Notes: generated by a model not told the origin, from the sequence alone. A DNA stretch of 64,000 bases from Ostrinia nubilalis (GCF_963855985.1 NC_087104.1:4340001-4404000), one strand, 5' to 3'. Counted from the stretch's first letter, positions 36,798 through 50,428 are shown. Made by a program: numbers and translations.

Positions 36798-37411
36798 TAG
36801 GTACACCAACTATGAGAGTTCATTGAGAAATTGTTCAATTATTATACATTATGCGCACTTCACGAGAATTTGATTTTAATCTACACGTTAATAATTCCTA
36901 CGAGTTACTGCACATTGGATTTTTTACGATTTTGTTGACATGACACAGAGCAGCAATCAATTTGATTGATTGACAGCAATGACAGCTTGTTTTTGACAGT
37001 TAGCTGGCTGATTGGCCATAGACATTTTTTGTCTTTACTTGTACTAAAACAGGCAAAGCCATTGAAGTATTCTGATGAAAAAACAGAAGCTGCTTTTACA
37101 TTCGAAATATTCTAGCAGGAAAGTAGGGCATGCAGTGACGCAGTGCTTTTTTTTTGAATTTTTTAAATTCCTTTTACTACTATGAACAATTTTTTTCTAC
37201 CATAGCATGTGAGTTATTTAGTGCTGTCAACATTGATTTTTGTATTGTCAATATAAAAAAAAACAAGTCGATGTCATCTGTCAAAAAAACAACTTTGAAA
37301 TAGCGGGAATGTTTTGTTTGTATTATTAAACGCGATTTTAAGTAATAAAACCAAAATATCGTACTTTTTAATACATAAAGGAAGTTTGTGAGTTTATTAA
37401 CTATTTAAAGC
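36798..37411. promoter_or_regulatory. Divergent promoter region of PXK and FIRRM
   Basis: 614 bp separate the PXK start codon (- strand) from the FIRRM start codon (+ strand). No TATA box is obvious at usual positions. A short 'atagcgggaa' near 37303 could be an E2F-like site, which would fit a replication or repair gene; this is inference only. Confidence 0.5.
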
Positions 37412-40400
37412 ATGGATAACTCACAGAGTTCAGATGTATTCTCAGATAGTACCAGTCTATCTTGCAATGGTTCTTCACTAATCGTATCCTTTTAAGAAAA
37501 CCTATTACAGTGCAGGTATCCTATTCTATTTGGTTATTAATACTCCTTAAATCTAATAAGATGGATGCTTTGGACTACGACTCCTTGCTGCATAATACAA
37601 AGGATTCACTTTGCAATAAAGCACAAATTAAAAAGTTGTCCTTTCCTAACCATTTCACTGTGCTTCTTGAAGATTGCCGGCTATGTATTACTCAAGTAAG
37701 TTTGTACTTAATGTTTTATGGTAAATTACGTACTTTAGTAACACTGCAGCTGTAGTCTTTGTGAAGTTTATACAAATTTTGTTAATTGATTTCAGAGCCT
37801 AGATTTTGTGGTTAATATTCTATCAGATTCCAATATTCTACCAAGCAAATTGGCTCAATATATGGAGAATGCAGTGTCTCTGCTACAAATGTTGTCAGAC
37901 CTGATCAAGAATGTGGTGGAGTCAATATCTATGTCGTGTTGCACCTTCAAGACTTTCCCAACCACTACTGGACACATTATTATGCTGGTTTTTACACATT
38001 GCAAGAATAGGTACTAACTAGATTTATTTTTATTAGCCACCCAACTTTCTGTAGATAAATTAAACCATGTTAACTCACTGCTGATTTAGTAGACAGCTTC
38101 AAATACACTATGCCATTAATTATTCACCACTCCCTGTTCTGTCTTTTCTGAAAATGTTAATAAATAATTAATAAAAATATTTATTTCTTCAATAAATTTC
38201 TACAGGAATTACTTTAACATAATTTATAATTATATCCATTTTTATGTCTATTTTATTTATTAGTTTTCAAGTTTTAACTTGCCAATTTATTGTTATTACA
38301 GTGAAGCTGTGTATGGGGCCCAGCTGAAAAATGTGCAGATGCAGCTGAAGGATTTGTTCAGGTCCTGCCATGAGCTGCAGCTCACTTACCTCATGGTGCT
38401 GGAAAAACACTTCATTTTCGATCTCACGGAGAGAGAGCAACTGGAAATCATTGTTGAAGGTAATAATAGAAAACTTTCTATTGGTCATGTTTATCTTATG
38501 TTAACAAAAATTTTGTTGCAATATCGCACCTATTGTTACCATTAATAATGTTAGCTTTAGGATATAAGTACTTGATGTAGTGCTTACTTGATTGATACTG
38601 AACACAGTCAGATTCTTTGTTTGATAATTTTTCAGTTATTAATAAAGGGGACAGCAGTATGTCCTAACTATCTAAACATTTGCTTAATCCTTCAAGGCCC
38701 GCGAATCTAGACACAATAGATAATCAATTGTTATGACATTAATTAATGCCGTCTGGGACTCAAGCGGTTAATATTATTTAAAAAAATGTTGATTCAATAA
38801 TTACCTTCCCATCTCTGATTACAGCTTTAGACATCAATCTAAAGATAGGAGAACTAGTGCAATCCCTGGATGTTAAAACAATGGCAGAGCAATGGAAAGC
38901 ATACACAGCCCTCTGTGAGAAGTACTCCAGTCATCTGAATGACAAACTAGTCTATCAGCAGTGCACACAGACACTGTGTGCTGTGATTATGAATAATTTG
39001 AAAACTGCTCTTGAGGTACATATTAATTAAGCTATACAGGGTGTTAGGTAACTGGCATCCTGACTGTTAGATGATTTTTTTAAATATTTTTTGATTTATT
39101 ATTTTTCATTTACAATTACTTTCAGGTAGATCAAGATGAAAAAGTAATAATGAGGTCATTAAAAGTTACAAATTTTATTATAAAAATAATGGTCAAAATG
39201 TGCATAATTTTCAAACATGCTTCACTGAGGGATAACTCCCAAATTATTGAAATGCTAATTTTCATGTATCTGTAAGTATTTGTACATACATAAAGTACTG
39301 TCCCTGTTCAGAAATCACTGTTTGAATGTCTAATGATAAAAATAATGCCTTTAATTTCAGAAATAGTCAACCATGCCTCAAATTAGAGGGCAAACCAACA
39401 CAACTCATAAATGGCATGATCACAAATGTTCTCAATCCCTCTGATATTTTGCTGTCAGAACTTATCCAGGATAACTCATTTTTTGATGTTAGTATTTAAT
39501 CACATTATTCATAATTTTGGACCTGGGTATTTCAGTTTCTCAATGTACACATATTTTCAGATGGCTTGCAAACAAGATATAAAAAGTTTAAGCAAAGATG
39601 AAAATCTGCACGGCTATATACTTTTCATTGTTAGCATGATGAAATCTATGTTGCAAAATGGTGAAAAATTACAATGTTTTTCTAAAAGCAGAATATTGGA
39701 TTGTGTCTTTAAAGTTTTGCCTGATTGTAAGTATGTTTAAATTCAATTAAGATTATCTTCAGACTTCAATGTAACATATTTAATAATTAAGAAACAAAAT
39801 TGTACATCACTTTTCCATATTCAGATTATTTAATCAAAATAATTTGTAGTCAAATTAATCCTCTGCCTTATTTCAGGTCATGTGATTTTGAACATTGGCT
39901 TGAGGTTTCAAAACGAATTGAACCAATCAAATTCCTGTGGATTATTCGAATACATGCTTACCTACACTACCGCCTTGTCTCTTACTCTTGATGCTAAAGA
40001 AATGAGTTGTTTAGAGAGCATGATGTACGAAGCTATACTTGGAACTGAATGCGTAACCGCATTGTTCGCTTCGTGCCTATGGACTGCAATAGCTAGGTAT
40101 GAAATTTCGATCTAACTACATATTTATAACTACCTTAGACATAATAGCAGTCATAACACTGCTATTAGCAGTTCACTGTCGCGGAAAGTGTTAAAGTTTT
40201 AAGCTTTTTTATTCGTATTGCCTATTTGCAGTTTAAAAGACTGTTTACTCTAACACCCTGTATATTGTTGCTTGGAAGCGAGAACTATACAATGTTAGGT
40301 TGCGATAATAGTTCAGATAATTACTTAAATAAGTATTAGTTAGGAATTTGTAAACGCTTTTGAACATGTCGGCAATTATTAAACTATTAATTGATGAAAT

Positions 40401-43400
40401 CTGATGTAGAAACCGTCGGAGATACGTTTCAGTTTTCTTTTTTTAACGTCTCTCTTTTGTTTCAGAATAAGTAACAACAGCCAGTTACTATTGACCCAAA
40501 TGCATTCCCTGTGCAAAATGTACCAGAAGTTGGAAAACCATAACTTATTTTCATGTTCTCCACAAAAGCTATATATTTCCCATACTCTGGTTTCTTTATT
40601 CGAGTGCATGCGTCCAGAGTATAAAATCAAGCTATCTAGACAATTAAATCCAATGGATAGCAAGAATATGTCGCTTTGGACTGTTTTGAAGATTAAAAAT
40701 TTGCCTAGAGAAGTCCAGAGAAACATTGAAGAGGAGATATTAGAAACTTACAAACATCAATCTAAGTCGAATCTTGATACAAATGAATCTGTTGATAATT
40801 TAGTATGTACCTATTTTTACTTCTAAGATTTAGCTATCTAGGCGCCATATCATAATCTTGCTAATCTAGACAGAGTGTTAGGTAAATGGGTATATGAGCC
40901 GACACTAGCCCATGTTAACATGGGCATATAAGTGGTATAATGAAGTCAAAAAATTGATATCTTCAGTTTAATTATTTTAATTTTCATACAAATCGGATTT
41001 TATAAAATTTATTTTGTATGAAAATTAAAAAAAATAAAGTGATGATATCAAATTTCTGACTTCACCATACCATTTATATGCCCATGTTAACATGGGCTAG
41101 TGTCGGCTCATATACCCATTTACCTAACACCCTGTATAATTTTTTTATATTTAAACACTGGCTTTTTATCACCAGGCCAGTACTGAGTATGTATTGAATA
41201 ATGGGAAATTATTTCCCACTTGAATGATATATTGCATGCCGTTAAGAATAAAAGGAAATCATTTCCCATGTATTTTTATAAAAAAGTTACTGAAGAATTG
41301 ATCTCAGTTTTTGTTTAACTCTTCGATTTTTTCATTCAATTTATTTTAATATTTACCTTTTTTAATTTTCAGGTTAAAGCAATGAAGCTGGCTGCCTCCT
41401 TATCTTTTTCTTCAGTTGACGATGACGTAGAGCAGTGTGTCCTGCAAGCGTGGATGAAGGCTTGTCCAAGGAAATTCACATTCCTCTCCAAGAATATGGA
41501 TTCAGGAAGATTGTGGTACTTCGAATATGTTGAAGCTCTTATCATGCTCACTCGTGCCATTGGGCAGATGTTTTATCAGAATAGTGTGAATTTTGTTAAG
41601 GTACGTCTCTCCATTTCTTATAAATAAGCCAGTAGAATAATATTTGGTATAGTCAGGTTGCCGAGCACGTAGAATTTCGTCCAATGACCCCAAACGGCCC
41701 AAGCTACCCATCCTTATCGCTCGCGCGTAATTATATTGCTGTCGCGACTGTGCGACGGGCGCCCGCAGTGAGTGTGCGAGCGCGACATCGACATAATTAC
41801 GCGCGAGCGATAAGGATGGGCTTGGGGTCATTGGACAAAATTCTACGTGCTCAGAGACCGATCTTTAGATAAGATAGGACTAGCTAGCGTATAACTGAGT
41901 CAGTGCCAGATGTATATGTCACCGGAAAATAACAAGACTCGTAAGTTGATCAATTTTCTAGGTAGTTGATCAACTCTCGGAAAATAATAAATGGCAGTTG
42001 AAATTTACTATTTAACGCATTGCATTTTAGCTAATTGGTCAACTTACGGCACCTAGCCGTAATTTAATAATTAACTATATTGCTACAAGCTTAGATTAAT
42101 AAAACCTAGATGGATAGTCTTCATACAAACGCTTCGTCAAGAGTGAGGCAAAAATCTTATGTCATTAGTGTCAATTTTGTTGGGGAGTGTAGACAGTGAA
42201 GGCGATTTTCCCGAAAGTAGGGAAATTTTTAATACGTTTTTAATTATTTTATAACTTAACTAACCTTAGCATTTAAGGTGTGTTTACTAACCACACTATG
42301 AACTTATGTGTTGTTCGAAATAAAAACTTTTTATTATTTATTTATTTATAACTAACAAAAACAAAACGCATCATGTACTTACTTATTTATTGAATTCAAA
42401 GTACCTACCTAATTACAATAAGATAAATCGACTGAAAAGTCTCGATTTCATAAAAAAGGAAGTGTATTTGTACGGCGAACAATTGGGAAATAAATTTTCT
42501 TGTTACTGGTATCATTCCCGTATTTAATTTTTGAAAGCCAAATTCAAGCAAAATACGCGTCGAATCGTAGTACTTACTTATGAAATGTAACACTGGTCAC
42601 TTTCTTTAGTTTTTCTGATGTATTTAGACACCCTTTCACAGCACAAACCGTCTTAATTAATTAAAAGTCGTCGGACGTGTTTACCAATTTTTCACTTTGA
42701 CAGTTCATGTGACGTTTACGAGTAAGCCATTCTGGCTTACTAAAATCTGCCTAACCTTTCGTGCACTGACTATCTATCTAGGTTTTATTAATCTAAGGCT
42801 ACAAGTAAAATCATCCACAAATGGGCCAATCGTTGCCCAGTGTACTATTTGACGGTACACTATTATCCGTCACTTAACACACTTTTCTCTGATTGGTCGA
42901 CAGCATTAATTAATTAATTATAAGCATTTAGCAAGTGTTTATTCATAGAGTTACAAACACTTAGATATGTTGTTTTAATATTTATATTTTAGAGATAGGG
43001 ATATTAAAGTTCGTCTATTAAATAAATGAAAAATGTTTAAAAATATATTGGAGCTCAGAGTTTTATTATTGTAAGTTATATTAATAATAATTATTATAAT
43101 CAGTTTAATCAGTCAGTACAATCAGTCTGAATATCTAATATTTGTATTCGTATTTTACTTATTACTACATGTTAATGATTTATGGCATCTAGAGTTACAC
43201 AAAACTTTGGCTTTTTTGCAATTAAACTTGTTACTTACACATTGTTTATTTTTAAAGGCTTTGCAATTGCATTGTTTTATTCCTTGCCCACCGAATGACG
43301 AACATTTTGGATATTTTCACTTGTCCACTGAGTTTTTTTATTTTGTGTACTTAGCCCACTGTGTACTTTTGTAACTCTGCATCAAAGTGTTCTCGATCGA

Positions 43401-44913
43401 CAAAACTAGTATTGCTCACTGATTGTTCGTTTATTTCTACCACTACAGACTCCATTTCACTCATCATAAATAAAATGACGCGTTATAATTGAGAATTATT
43501 ACCAAACAAAACAACAACTGCTAATTTTACTACTGTAAATAAAGAAAAACAAGTACGGACTAGACAGATTTGTTTACGTTTAAACCGGTAATGGCGGCGG
43601 CCGGGTGGCGGGGAGCGGTATAAAAGCACGTGAGTCTTTTAACCAATCATCGTGCACCTTGCCTTTGTCGGATGATTTAACGGCAAGACGCCGTAAATTA
43701 ATCAACTTACTAAAATACATACGTTAAATAGTACATTTCAAATGCCGTTTATTATTTTCCGAGAGTTGATCAACTACCTAGAAAATTGATCAACTTACGA
43801 GTCTTGTTATTTTCCGGTGACATATATAGTTCCAAAATACTGGACTGTCCTGTCGATGACATTGACAGTGGGGCGCCACCGTCAATACCGGATCGCTGGT
43901 TCAGATTTTTGCCATGTTGGAAACCATATAGTTGAACGATGGTAGCGCCCCCCTGTCATTGAGTTTGGCGGGACAGTTCAGCGTGGGTCATCTATAGGAG
44001 CGGCACGGGAGGGGTAACATATTACAGAGTATGCAAGTCTGAAGCACAACTGAAGCCTCGCTGACGTTTGACGTAACAAAAACACACTTGTCTCTACGAT
44101 ACCTCAGGGCCTCAGGCTCACTGACTCAGTTCATTGCCTATAATATTAATTTGGTATTCTCAAGTCTTTGTGTCCTAAATTGTAATTGATACAGTAGTTT
44201 AGTTATAAAAGCTACAGTGTACCTACTTATTTTTGTATTATTTTCAGGTTCTCCATGTGATATCAAATATTGCACAGATAGGAAATACTGAATTAAACTC
44301 GCTACTTATAGATTTGTTATGTGAATTAGCTGTTCATCCAGTAAGCGATGAAAACAAACATTCTATTACTGCTCTGGTGAACGAATCATTCAGAACTATA
44401 CTCATTCAAGATTGCAGCAAAAACAATATTGTGAGAACGAAACTTCATCATAGAGCTATAAAAACGGGTGATAAACGATTACAACAGATTATATCTTCAT
44501 TGGTTGCTTATGACCTACAGTTGCAAGAACTTTGGGATAATTCCTCCCGATTTGGAGAAGATAACAAAAAGTTAAAAGAACAAATAACCAGTGCAGGTAA
44601 ATTGAATTACGTCCATAAATGTATGAGCATTGAAATCTTGAATTATCAAGAATCCGAAACTGTTGAAGAAATACAAAAGACTTGTAGTAGTAATTTTGAT
44701 TTTGCCGATCTGGACACACTTTTTGATAACGAGAGCGACTCGGAACAACCTGTTAGTAAAAAAATGAAATTAGACGGTGGCGAAGCGCAAGCTGTATTGA
44801 ATAGAATAGAAGACGATGTTTCGTTACTTTGTACATTGAAGGAAAACGTGTTTACCAACGAACATAGGAGGATCAGAGATCTCTGTGAGAAGTTGAGAAG
44901 CTTAGTCGATTGA
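37412..44913 (+). CDS. FIRRM: FIRRM/C1orf112-like recombination regulator
   Basis: In mammals FIRRM binds FIGNL1 and promotes removal of RAD51 from chromatin during recombination and crosslink repair. Exons: 37412-37483, 37561-37695, 37796-38010, 38302-38459, 38825-39015, 39126-39271, 39361-39487, 39561-39726, 39877-40096, 40466-40802, 41373-41600, 44248-44913. They sum to 2,661 nt in one frame, 886 residues (human protein about 850). Collinear family matches include HII..FTHCKNSEAVYG, the stretch around CVTALFASCLWTAIAR, and LNPMDSKNMSLWTVL..LPREVQ. The protein looks all-helical, with an acidic segment and a KKMKLDGG basic patch near the C-terminus. The first exon and its 77-bp intron are the least certain part; the ATG at 37561 is an alternative start. 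The last intron (2.6 kb) holds large mobile elements. Confidence 0.85.
39036..39064. mobile_element. Solo element end
   Basis: The phrase atacagggtgttaggtaact matches the ends of the element at 40869-41139 (…acctaacaccctgta). No partner end is visible. Confidence 0.4.
40869..41139. mobile_element. MITE, almost fully palindromic
   Basis: The ends acagagtgttaggtaaatgg and ccatttacctaacaccctgt pair, as do inner blocks such as gagccgacactagcccatgt. About 270 bp, in the FIRRM intron 40803-41372. Confidence 0.8.
41655..41862. mobile_element. MITE family C, FIRRM intron copy
   Basis: Full hairpin with ends 'gccgagcacgtagaatttcg' and the complement. It shares the inner sequence ccttatcgctcgcgcgtaat with the copies near PXK and in the Src42A array. 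Confidence 0.8.
41913..43827. mobile_element. 1.9-kb terminal-inverted-repeat element
   Basis: The ends TATGTCACCGGAAAATAACA and its complement begin inverted repeats of about 90 bases (including gtaagttgatcaattttcta). The interior has no transposase ORF. A second element is nested at 42090-42800. It occupies most of the FIRRM intron 41601-44247. Confidence 0.75.
42090..42800. mobile_element. Nested inverted-repeat element
   Basis: The inverted ends ttagattaataaaacctaga and tctaggttttattaatctaa lie inside the 1.9-kb element and bracket about 700 bases without ORFs. Confidence 0.65.
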
Positions 44914-45010
44914 TGTATTTACATACTACATACTCGTTGAATAAATTGTTTTCTAAATCTATCAAAATCTATGTCTTTTTCTATTCAATTACCAAGGTAA
45001 TTTGAAGGAG
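44914..45010 (+). terminator. FIRRM 3'UTR end
   Basis: AATAAA about 25 bases after the stop codon (near 44939) suggests a very short 3'UTR. Confidence 0.45.
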
Positions 45011-45039
45011 ACGCAAATTAAACAATGGATATCTCACAT

Positions 45040-48000
45040 TTATATTTATTGTTGTGTTAAAAAAATCTATACAAATAAGTGAAATATAATAGTCATAATA
45101 ATAACCATACCGGTATTACACTGTCATACACAGATTTGTAATATCCGATGATGAATGGGAGATCAAATGAATGGTTGCGAACGAATGAGGGTTGTGGAGC
45201 GATAGGTACCGATAGTACTTTATGACAGTGTGATACCGGAGCAAGAGAACTTAACATAGATTTAATTGATACTCGGAGGTAATAAGACCTTATCATTCAT
45301 GTCAAACAGTATCAACTAACATCAGTCGAAGTTGAATTTTTGACTTCACCTACAATCGCGACGCGAACTTTGTACAGCTGTACAGAACTGCATACCGTGT
45401 GTGGATGTCGAGTAACACAGCAACAATTACTAAATAAATCTAGTTAAAAATATCTAACACACATTTTCACATCTTACACTAAGCGTCTTATCGATTTTCA
45501 TTTTATTTTATTATTGTGATGGCGATATTATATTACGAAAAATATTTAAAATTGGCTAACTAATAAAATCAAATATAATTGTAATATTGCCGTGTAAGAT
45601 AGACGTAGCGAACTTAGCCATTCCGATAAAGCGTAAGCCTAAAGCGTATTTATACAGCTACAACTTAATTAAATTAAAAATAAATTATACAATACACAGG
45701 AGTAAATAAACCAGTTGGAATATGTCTTATGTCGTGAAACAACTATCATTCCCAATCCATCTTTGATACATTAGTCGATTCTTTCAAGTCCGAATATTAT
45801 ACCGAGTAATTTATAAATCCAGGATAATTTAATAACTTTCATACCTATACATAACATATCGTGCTCTATCCACAGTGCATTGATTATGTGGTCTGTTGAC
45901 GAGTAGTAGTCCATATCGATGCGGTGGCTTAGAGAGAGATCGAAATGAAACGTACCAAGGAAGCCAACAATATCAAAAACATTCGATTACGTTCTCCGCA
46001 AATCACCGAAAAAATTCCAGCACTTAAATGACATGAACTCTACTCGTTGAGAGACCATTGTAATACTTTGTGACGTAAAAATGCAAATACTTAGGCACCT
46101 TATGATTAGATTTAAATGAATACTTTTGTGCGACATAGTTGCATTTTGTTTGATATCGAAATTTAGATACATTACATACGCGTCCAGTGTATGTCACAAC
46201 TTTCAACATATTGCGTTCCGAATGGAATGATCGAGTCAAGAGCGGACTACGAAACTGCTATACTGTTTGAACATATATCAACACCCTAATATCACTCATA
46301 ACCAATTCTAGATTCTGCACTATTTACATGTGAATGTGAGAAGACCAATTTACAAGTTAAACAGTTCTCGCTGTTATAAAATAATTGGTAATATAATAAT
46401 CATCATACTTTCATTCGATTTAAATAGTTATTTTGTTAAATGTTCTGAGGATGTGATAAAAGTAACGCGCGAGTCCATACAACTCTCGTCACATATAGTA
46501 GTTAATATAGTAAGCACCGGGTTTGTTTGAACATAAATATTGCACTTTGCCGCCTTCCGAATAAGGTGCAATTTTAACAAATGATAATGTTTTTACGACC
46601 TCAACGGTGCATCGAAAAATCCAGTACAAATACATACACTTATTAACTCTAAAACGTTAGGATACAAAACCTACACATTGAAAAATACTAATTTACTTAG
46701 GCCAATCGCGTCTTACTTACTCGTAAGGAATACATACAATTATCGGGTAAACCATAACTGATTTATAATATGTGGCAACACTAAACTTTCGCTTAAACTA
46801 AAAGTCTTGGCACAAATGAAATATCAGTTTGGTTCATACAGGACATACGGAACTTATGAAGTTGAGCACGAGACGGTTTGAACGGGAGCCCAATACACGA
46901 GATACACTTTAAACACTAAATAAATAATGCGGATGCGCTTTTAGATCCGTACGGTGATAAAAAAAGCTCACCGCGTTTTAAATTACATAAATAAAAGCCT
47001 AACGTCTAAATACCCTCAGAACAGTTAATATGTATATAAAATTCAGTTCTTTATTAGGTTTATTTGGCATCTATCACCAAGATATTCTACTTTAAACATG
47101 GTATACGAAAGTGAGATACCTAATCGATTAATACCTCTTCGAAACGTAATCATTCATGATCGTGTCTGAGCACGATTCCCTGCCGATCCTAGAGTTCCTC
47201 CTTCACGCACACGCGGCGCCCGACACTTGACACGCGGCCGGCGCGCAACCAACGACATCCAGGCGTATTCAACTGAACTATACTGTACGTAAATAATGCC
47301 GATTCATGATACCGAAGCGGTGCAACATCGAAAGCGAACCGTTTATATTATACCGACGAACATCTAGTAAAGAGGCTTATTCAACACTCGAACTGTAAGT
47401 TAACCTATGGTACGCTAAATACATTTAGAGAAATCGTAGACTGTCTTAACAGTAACTAAACTTATTATCGGTGAAAATATTACGTCTACGTAGCCGTGGG
47501 AAGCCGCAAACTCTTTGTGTCACGACCATGTCCCGATACTCATATACACACAGAAAGCATAATTATTTTTACTACGACGGGAATGTAAATTTCCGTTTGC
47601 GACTTCCATCTGAGTACTATTCCAAAAAGTTGCCCTGCCGCGAAGCGACGGTTGCAGATTCAGAGAATATTCGAACGTTTCGAATTTCACTTCGCAGTAG
47701 GGCGTCAGTTATTACTATACGAAGTACACCAACTTGATTCACTATAGTAAAAATGAAAGAATTCAGATCCTAGGGTAAATCGTAACTTGAATATCCCTCC
47801 CTTGAGCGTTAAGTCGCGGTCGCCGGTCCGCCGGCGGCTCCCGGGCTGTGTAAGCGGTTGTAAGCGTTGAGACTAGAGACTTGGGTACATGACACTTTTT
47901 TCAAGAAAATAACTTAAATACGAAATAAATCCATTATCAAAACCTTATTTTAGGTATAGTTTGCTTCAAACAAGCTGAGATGTTATTACAAATATCGATC

Positions 48001-48257
48001 TCGCATACACATGTGCGACTATGTACATCGATTTAGTTTTGAAGCAAACTATATTTCCCATTCAACAATCGTGTTCATAAAAGTTTCCAAAAGGGATGTA
48101 AACACAGTTAATTTGAAAATAAATATTATTAGTAACAAGCTGACATTACACGTCGACAGTGACGTGACGTCATCAAATACAGATGTGTGGTGTCGTCAGA
48201 AGGTGTTAAGCGTGTCAGGTCGTGTGTCGAGTGGCGTGCGTCATATACCCGGGGGCG
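45040..48257 (-). other. Probable long 3'UTR on the - strand
   Basis: Mostly AT-rich unique sequence, without mobile elements, between the convergent FIRRM end and the coding exon at 48258. A - strand AATAAA lies near 45047. The absence of repeats over 3.2 kb, unlike the flanking introns, suggests a transcribed, constrained 3'UTR. Which gene it belongs to is unclear. Confidence 0.35.
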
Positions 48258-48608
48258 CTAGGGCGCACGGTAGGTGTGTGCCAGCGTGCCGTGGCGCGGC
48301 GCGTGGTGGTGGCACAGCGGCCGCTTGGGCGCCGGCCTCGCTGCGTGGCCTATGCTTGCCGCGTGGCCTATACCGGCCACATGGCTACCGGCCGCGTGGC
48401 CTATACCAGCTGCGTGGATACCGGCCGCGTGGCCTATACCAGCCGCATGGCCCAGGCTAGCCGTATGGCTCATGCTCGCGGCGTGCGCCAGGCCCGGGTG
48501 GTGCGGCAGGCCAGGCTGGTGCGCCAGCTGGTGCATCTGCAGATGCTGCATGGATGCGCTGCTGTGGAGCATTTGCAGCTCCGGCGGCATGTGGTACAGG
48601 CCTGGAGT
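48258..48608 (-). CDS. Unassigned terminal exon, His/Ala/Gly-rich
   Basis: An acceptor-like ctccacag precedes 117 codons read in phase 0 (TPGLYHMPPELQMLH…) ending in TAG. The middle has a period of about 6 residues based on GHAAGI; the start holds Met, Leu and His-rich phrases (MQHLQMHQLAHQPG). Composition suggests a disordered region. I do not recognise the gene. It is not a good fit to the Src42A exon phases, so it may end another - strand gene whose earlier exons I cannot see. Confidence 0.4.
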   Translation of the reverse strand, partial: TPGLYHMPPELQMLHSSASMQHLQMHQLAHQPGLPHHPGLAHAASMSHTASLGHAAGIGHAAGIHAAGIGHAAGSHVAGIGHAASIGHAARPAPKRPLCHHHAPRHGTLAHTYRAP

Positions 48609-48902
48609 CTGTGGAGGGATGATGCGAGTTAGGAATTGGCATTTTTGTAGATTTTATAGAGTGAAAATTATGCTCTAGATACAGTAAACGTTTAGAAGAG
48701 GGGGAGGGGAACATCTAAACAATTTTGCAAAGGAAGTAACAAATAACTTAATTCAAGGGAACGTATCTGTCTATTCATCTCTTCCTGGGAAACTAGCAAG
48801 ATTGATTGATACGATTTGATAACTTACAGGACGCCTTAAGAACTCTCCCATACTAACATCTTTCGAACGTAGTTGTATGAAAATAATGTACAAAAGATGA
48901 AA

Positions 48903-49040
48903 TTCTAAATTGCTGTCGCGACTGTGCGACGGGCGGCCACAGTGAGTGTGCGAGCGCGACAGCAATATAATAACGCGTGAGCGATAAGGATGGGTAGCTT
49001 GGGGTCATTGGCCGAAATTCTATGTGCTCGGCGACCGGAC
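48903..49040. mobile_element. MITE family C, left-truncated copy at the array edge
   Basis: It has the right arm and centre but not the left end, and marks the distal edge of the array. Confidence 0.7.
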
Positions 49041-49569
49041 TTTATCAATATCAAAGCGGACTCACGTGATGCGAGTGTGCGTGGCGGTGGGGCGGCAGGG
49101 AGGGCCGGGCTCAGTAGGCGGAGGCCTCCTTGTACTCGGAGTTGTCCATGGTGAAGAAGTCCTCCAGCTTCCACTGCAGCGTCTCGAACGTGGGCCGCTT
49201 GAGCGGGTCCTTGTGCCAGCATTCCAGCATGGTCTCGTAGAGATGCGGGGAAGGATGAGGACAATAGACTCACGTGATGAAACTAAGCGTGGCGGAGGGG
49301 CTCAGTATACGCCTTTCTTGTACTTCCACTGCAGCGTCTCAAAGGTACCAGGTCTACAAGGCTTGAGTGTCCTTGTGCCAGCATTCTAGCATGATCTAGT
49401 AGACCGCGGGGCAGAAGGGAGGACAATAGACTTACAAGACGCGAGCCTGCGTTTCTGTGGAGCTTTAGTCAGGGCCGGGCTCAGTAGACGGAGGTCTTCC
49501 TCGAACTCGGGGTTGTCTATCCACTGCAGCGTCTCATAGTCAGTAGAAGACCTAACTAAATCTAAAATC

Positions 49570-49725
49570 CGGTCGCCGAGAACATAGAATTTCGTCCAAT
49601 GACCCCAAGCTACCCATCCTTATCGCTCACGCGTTATTATATTGCTGTCGCGACTGTGCGACGGGCGGTTTGGGCGGCTTGGGGTCATTGGCCGAAATTC
49701 TATGTGCTCGGCGACCGGACTTTAC
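49570..49725. mobile_element. MITE family C in array unit 1
   Basis: Outer arms gccgagaacatagaatttcg and its complement are intact; the centre is shortened. Confidence 0.7.
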
Positions 49726-50218
49726 GAATATCAAAGCGGACTCACGTGATGCGAGTGTGCGTGGCGGTGGGGCGGCAGGGAGGGCCGGGCTCAGTAGGCG
49801 GAGGCCTCCTTGTACTCGGAGTTGTCCATGGTGAAGAAGTCCTCCAGCTTCCACTGCAGCGTCTCGAACGTGGGCCGCTTGAGCGGGTCCTTGTGCCAGC
49901 ATTCTAGCATGATCTCGTAGAGATGCGGGGAAGGATGAGGACAATAGACTCACGTGATGAAACTAAGCGTGGGGGAGGGGCTCAGTAGACGCCTTTCTTG
50001 TACTTCCACTGCAGCGTCTCAAAGGTACCAGGTCTACAAGGCTTGAGAGTGTCCTTGTGCCAGCATTCTAGCATGAACTAGTAGACCGCGGGGCAGAAGG
50101 GAGGACAATAGACTTACAAGATGCGAGCGTGCGTTTCTGTGGAGCTTTAGTCAGGGCCGGGCTCAGTAGACGGAGGCCTTCCTTGAACTCGGGGTTGTCT
50201 AGACCTAACTACATCTAA

Positions 50219-50428
50219 AATCCGGTCGCCGAGCACATAGAATTTCGTCCAATGACCCCAAGCTACCCATCCTTATCGCTCGCGCGTAATTATATTGCTG
50301 TCGCGCTCGCACACTCACTGCGGCCGCCCGTCGCACAGTCGCGACAGCATTATAATTAAGCGCGAGCGATAAGGATGGGTAGCTTGCGGTCATTGGACGA
50401 AATTATATGTGCTCGGCGACCGGACTTT
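50219..50428. mobile_element. MITE family C in array unit 2 (full length)
   Basis: The longest copy in the array, with both arms and the centre around ctgtcgcgctcgcacactca. Confidence 0.75.

Noticed and set aside
41913..43827. LTR retrotransposon
   Set aside because: The end repeats are inverted, not direct, and no gag or pol reading frame is present.
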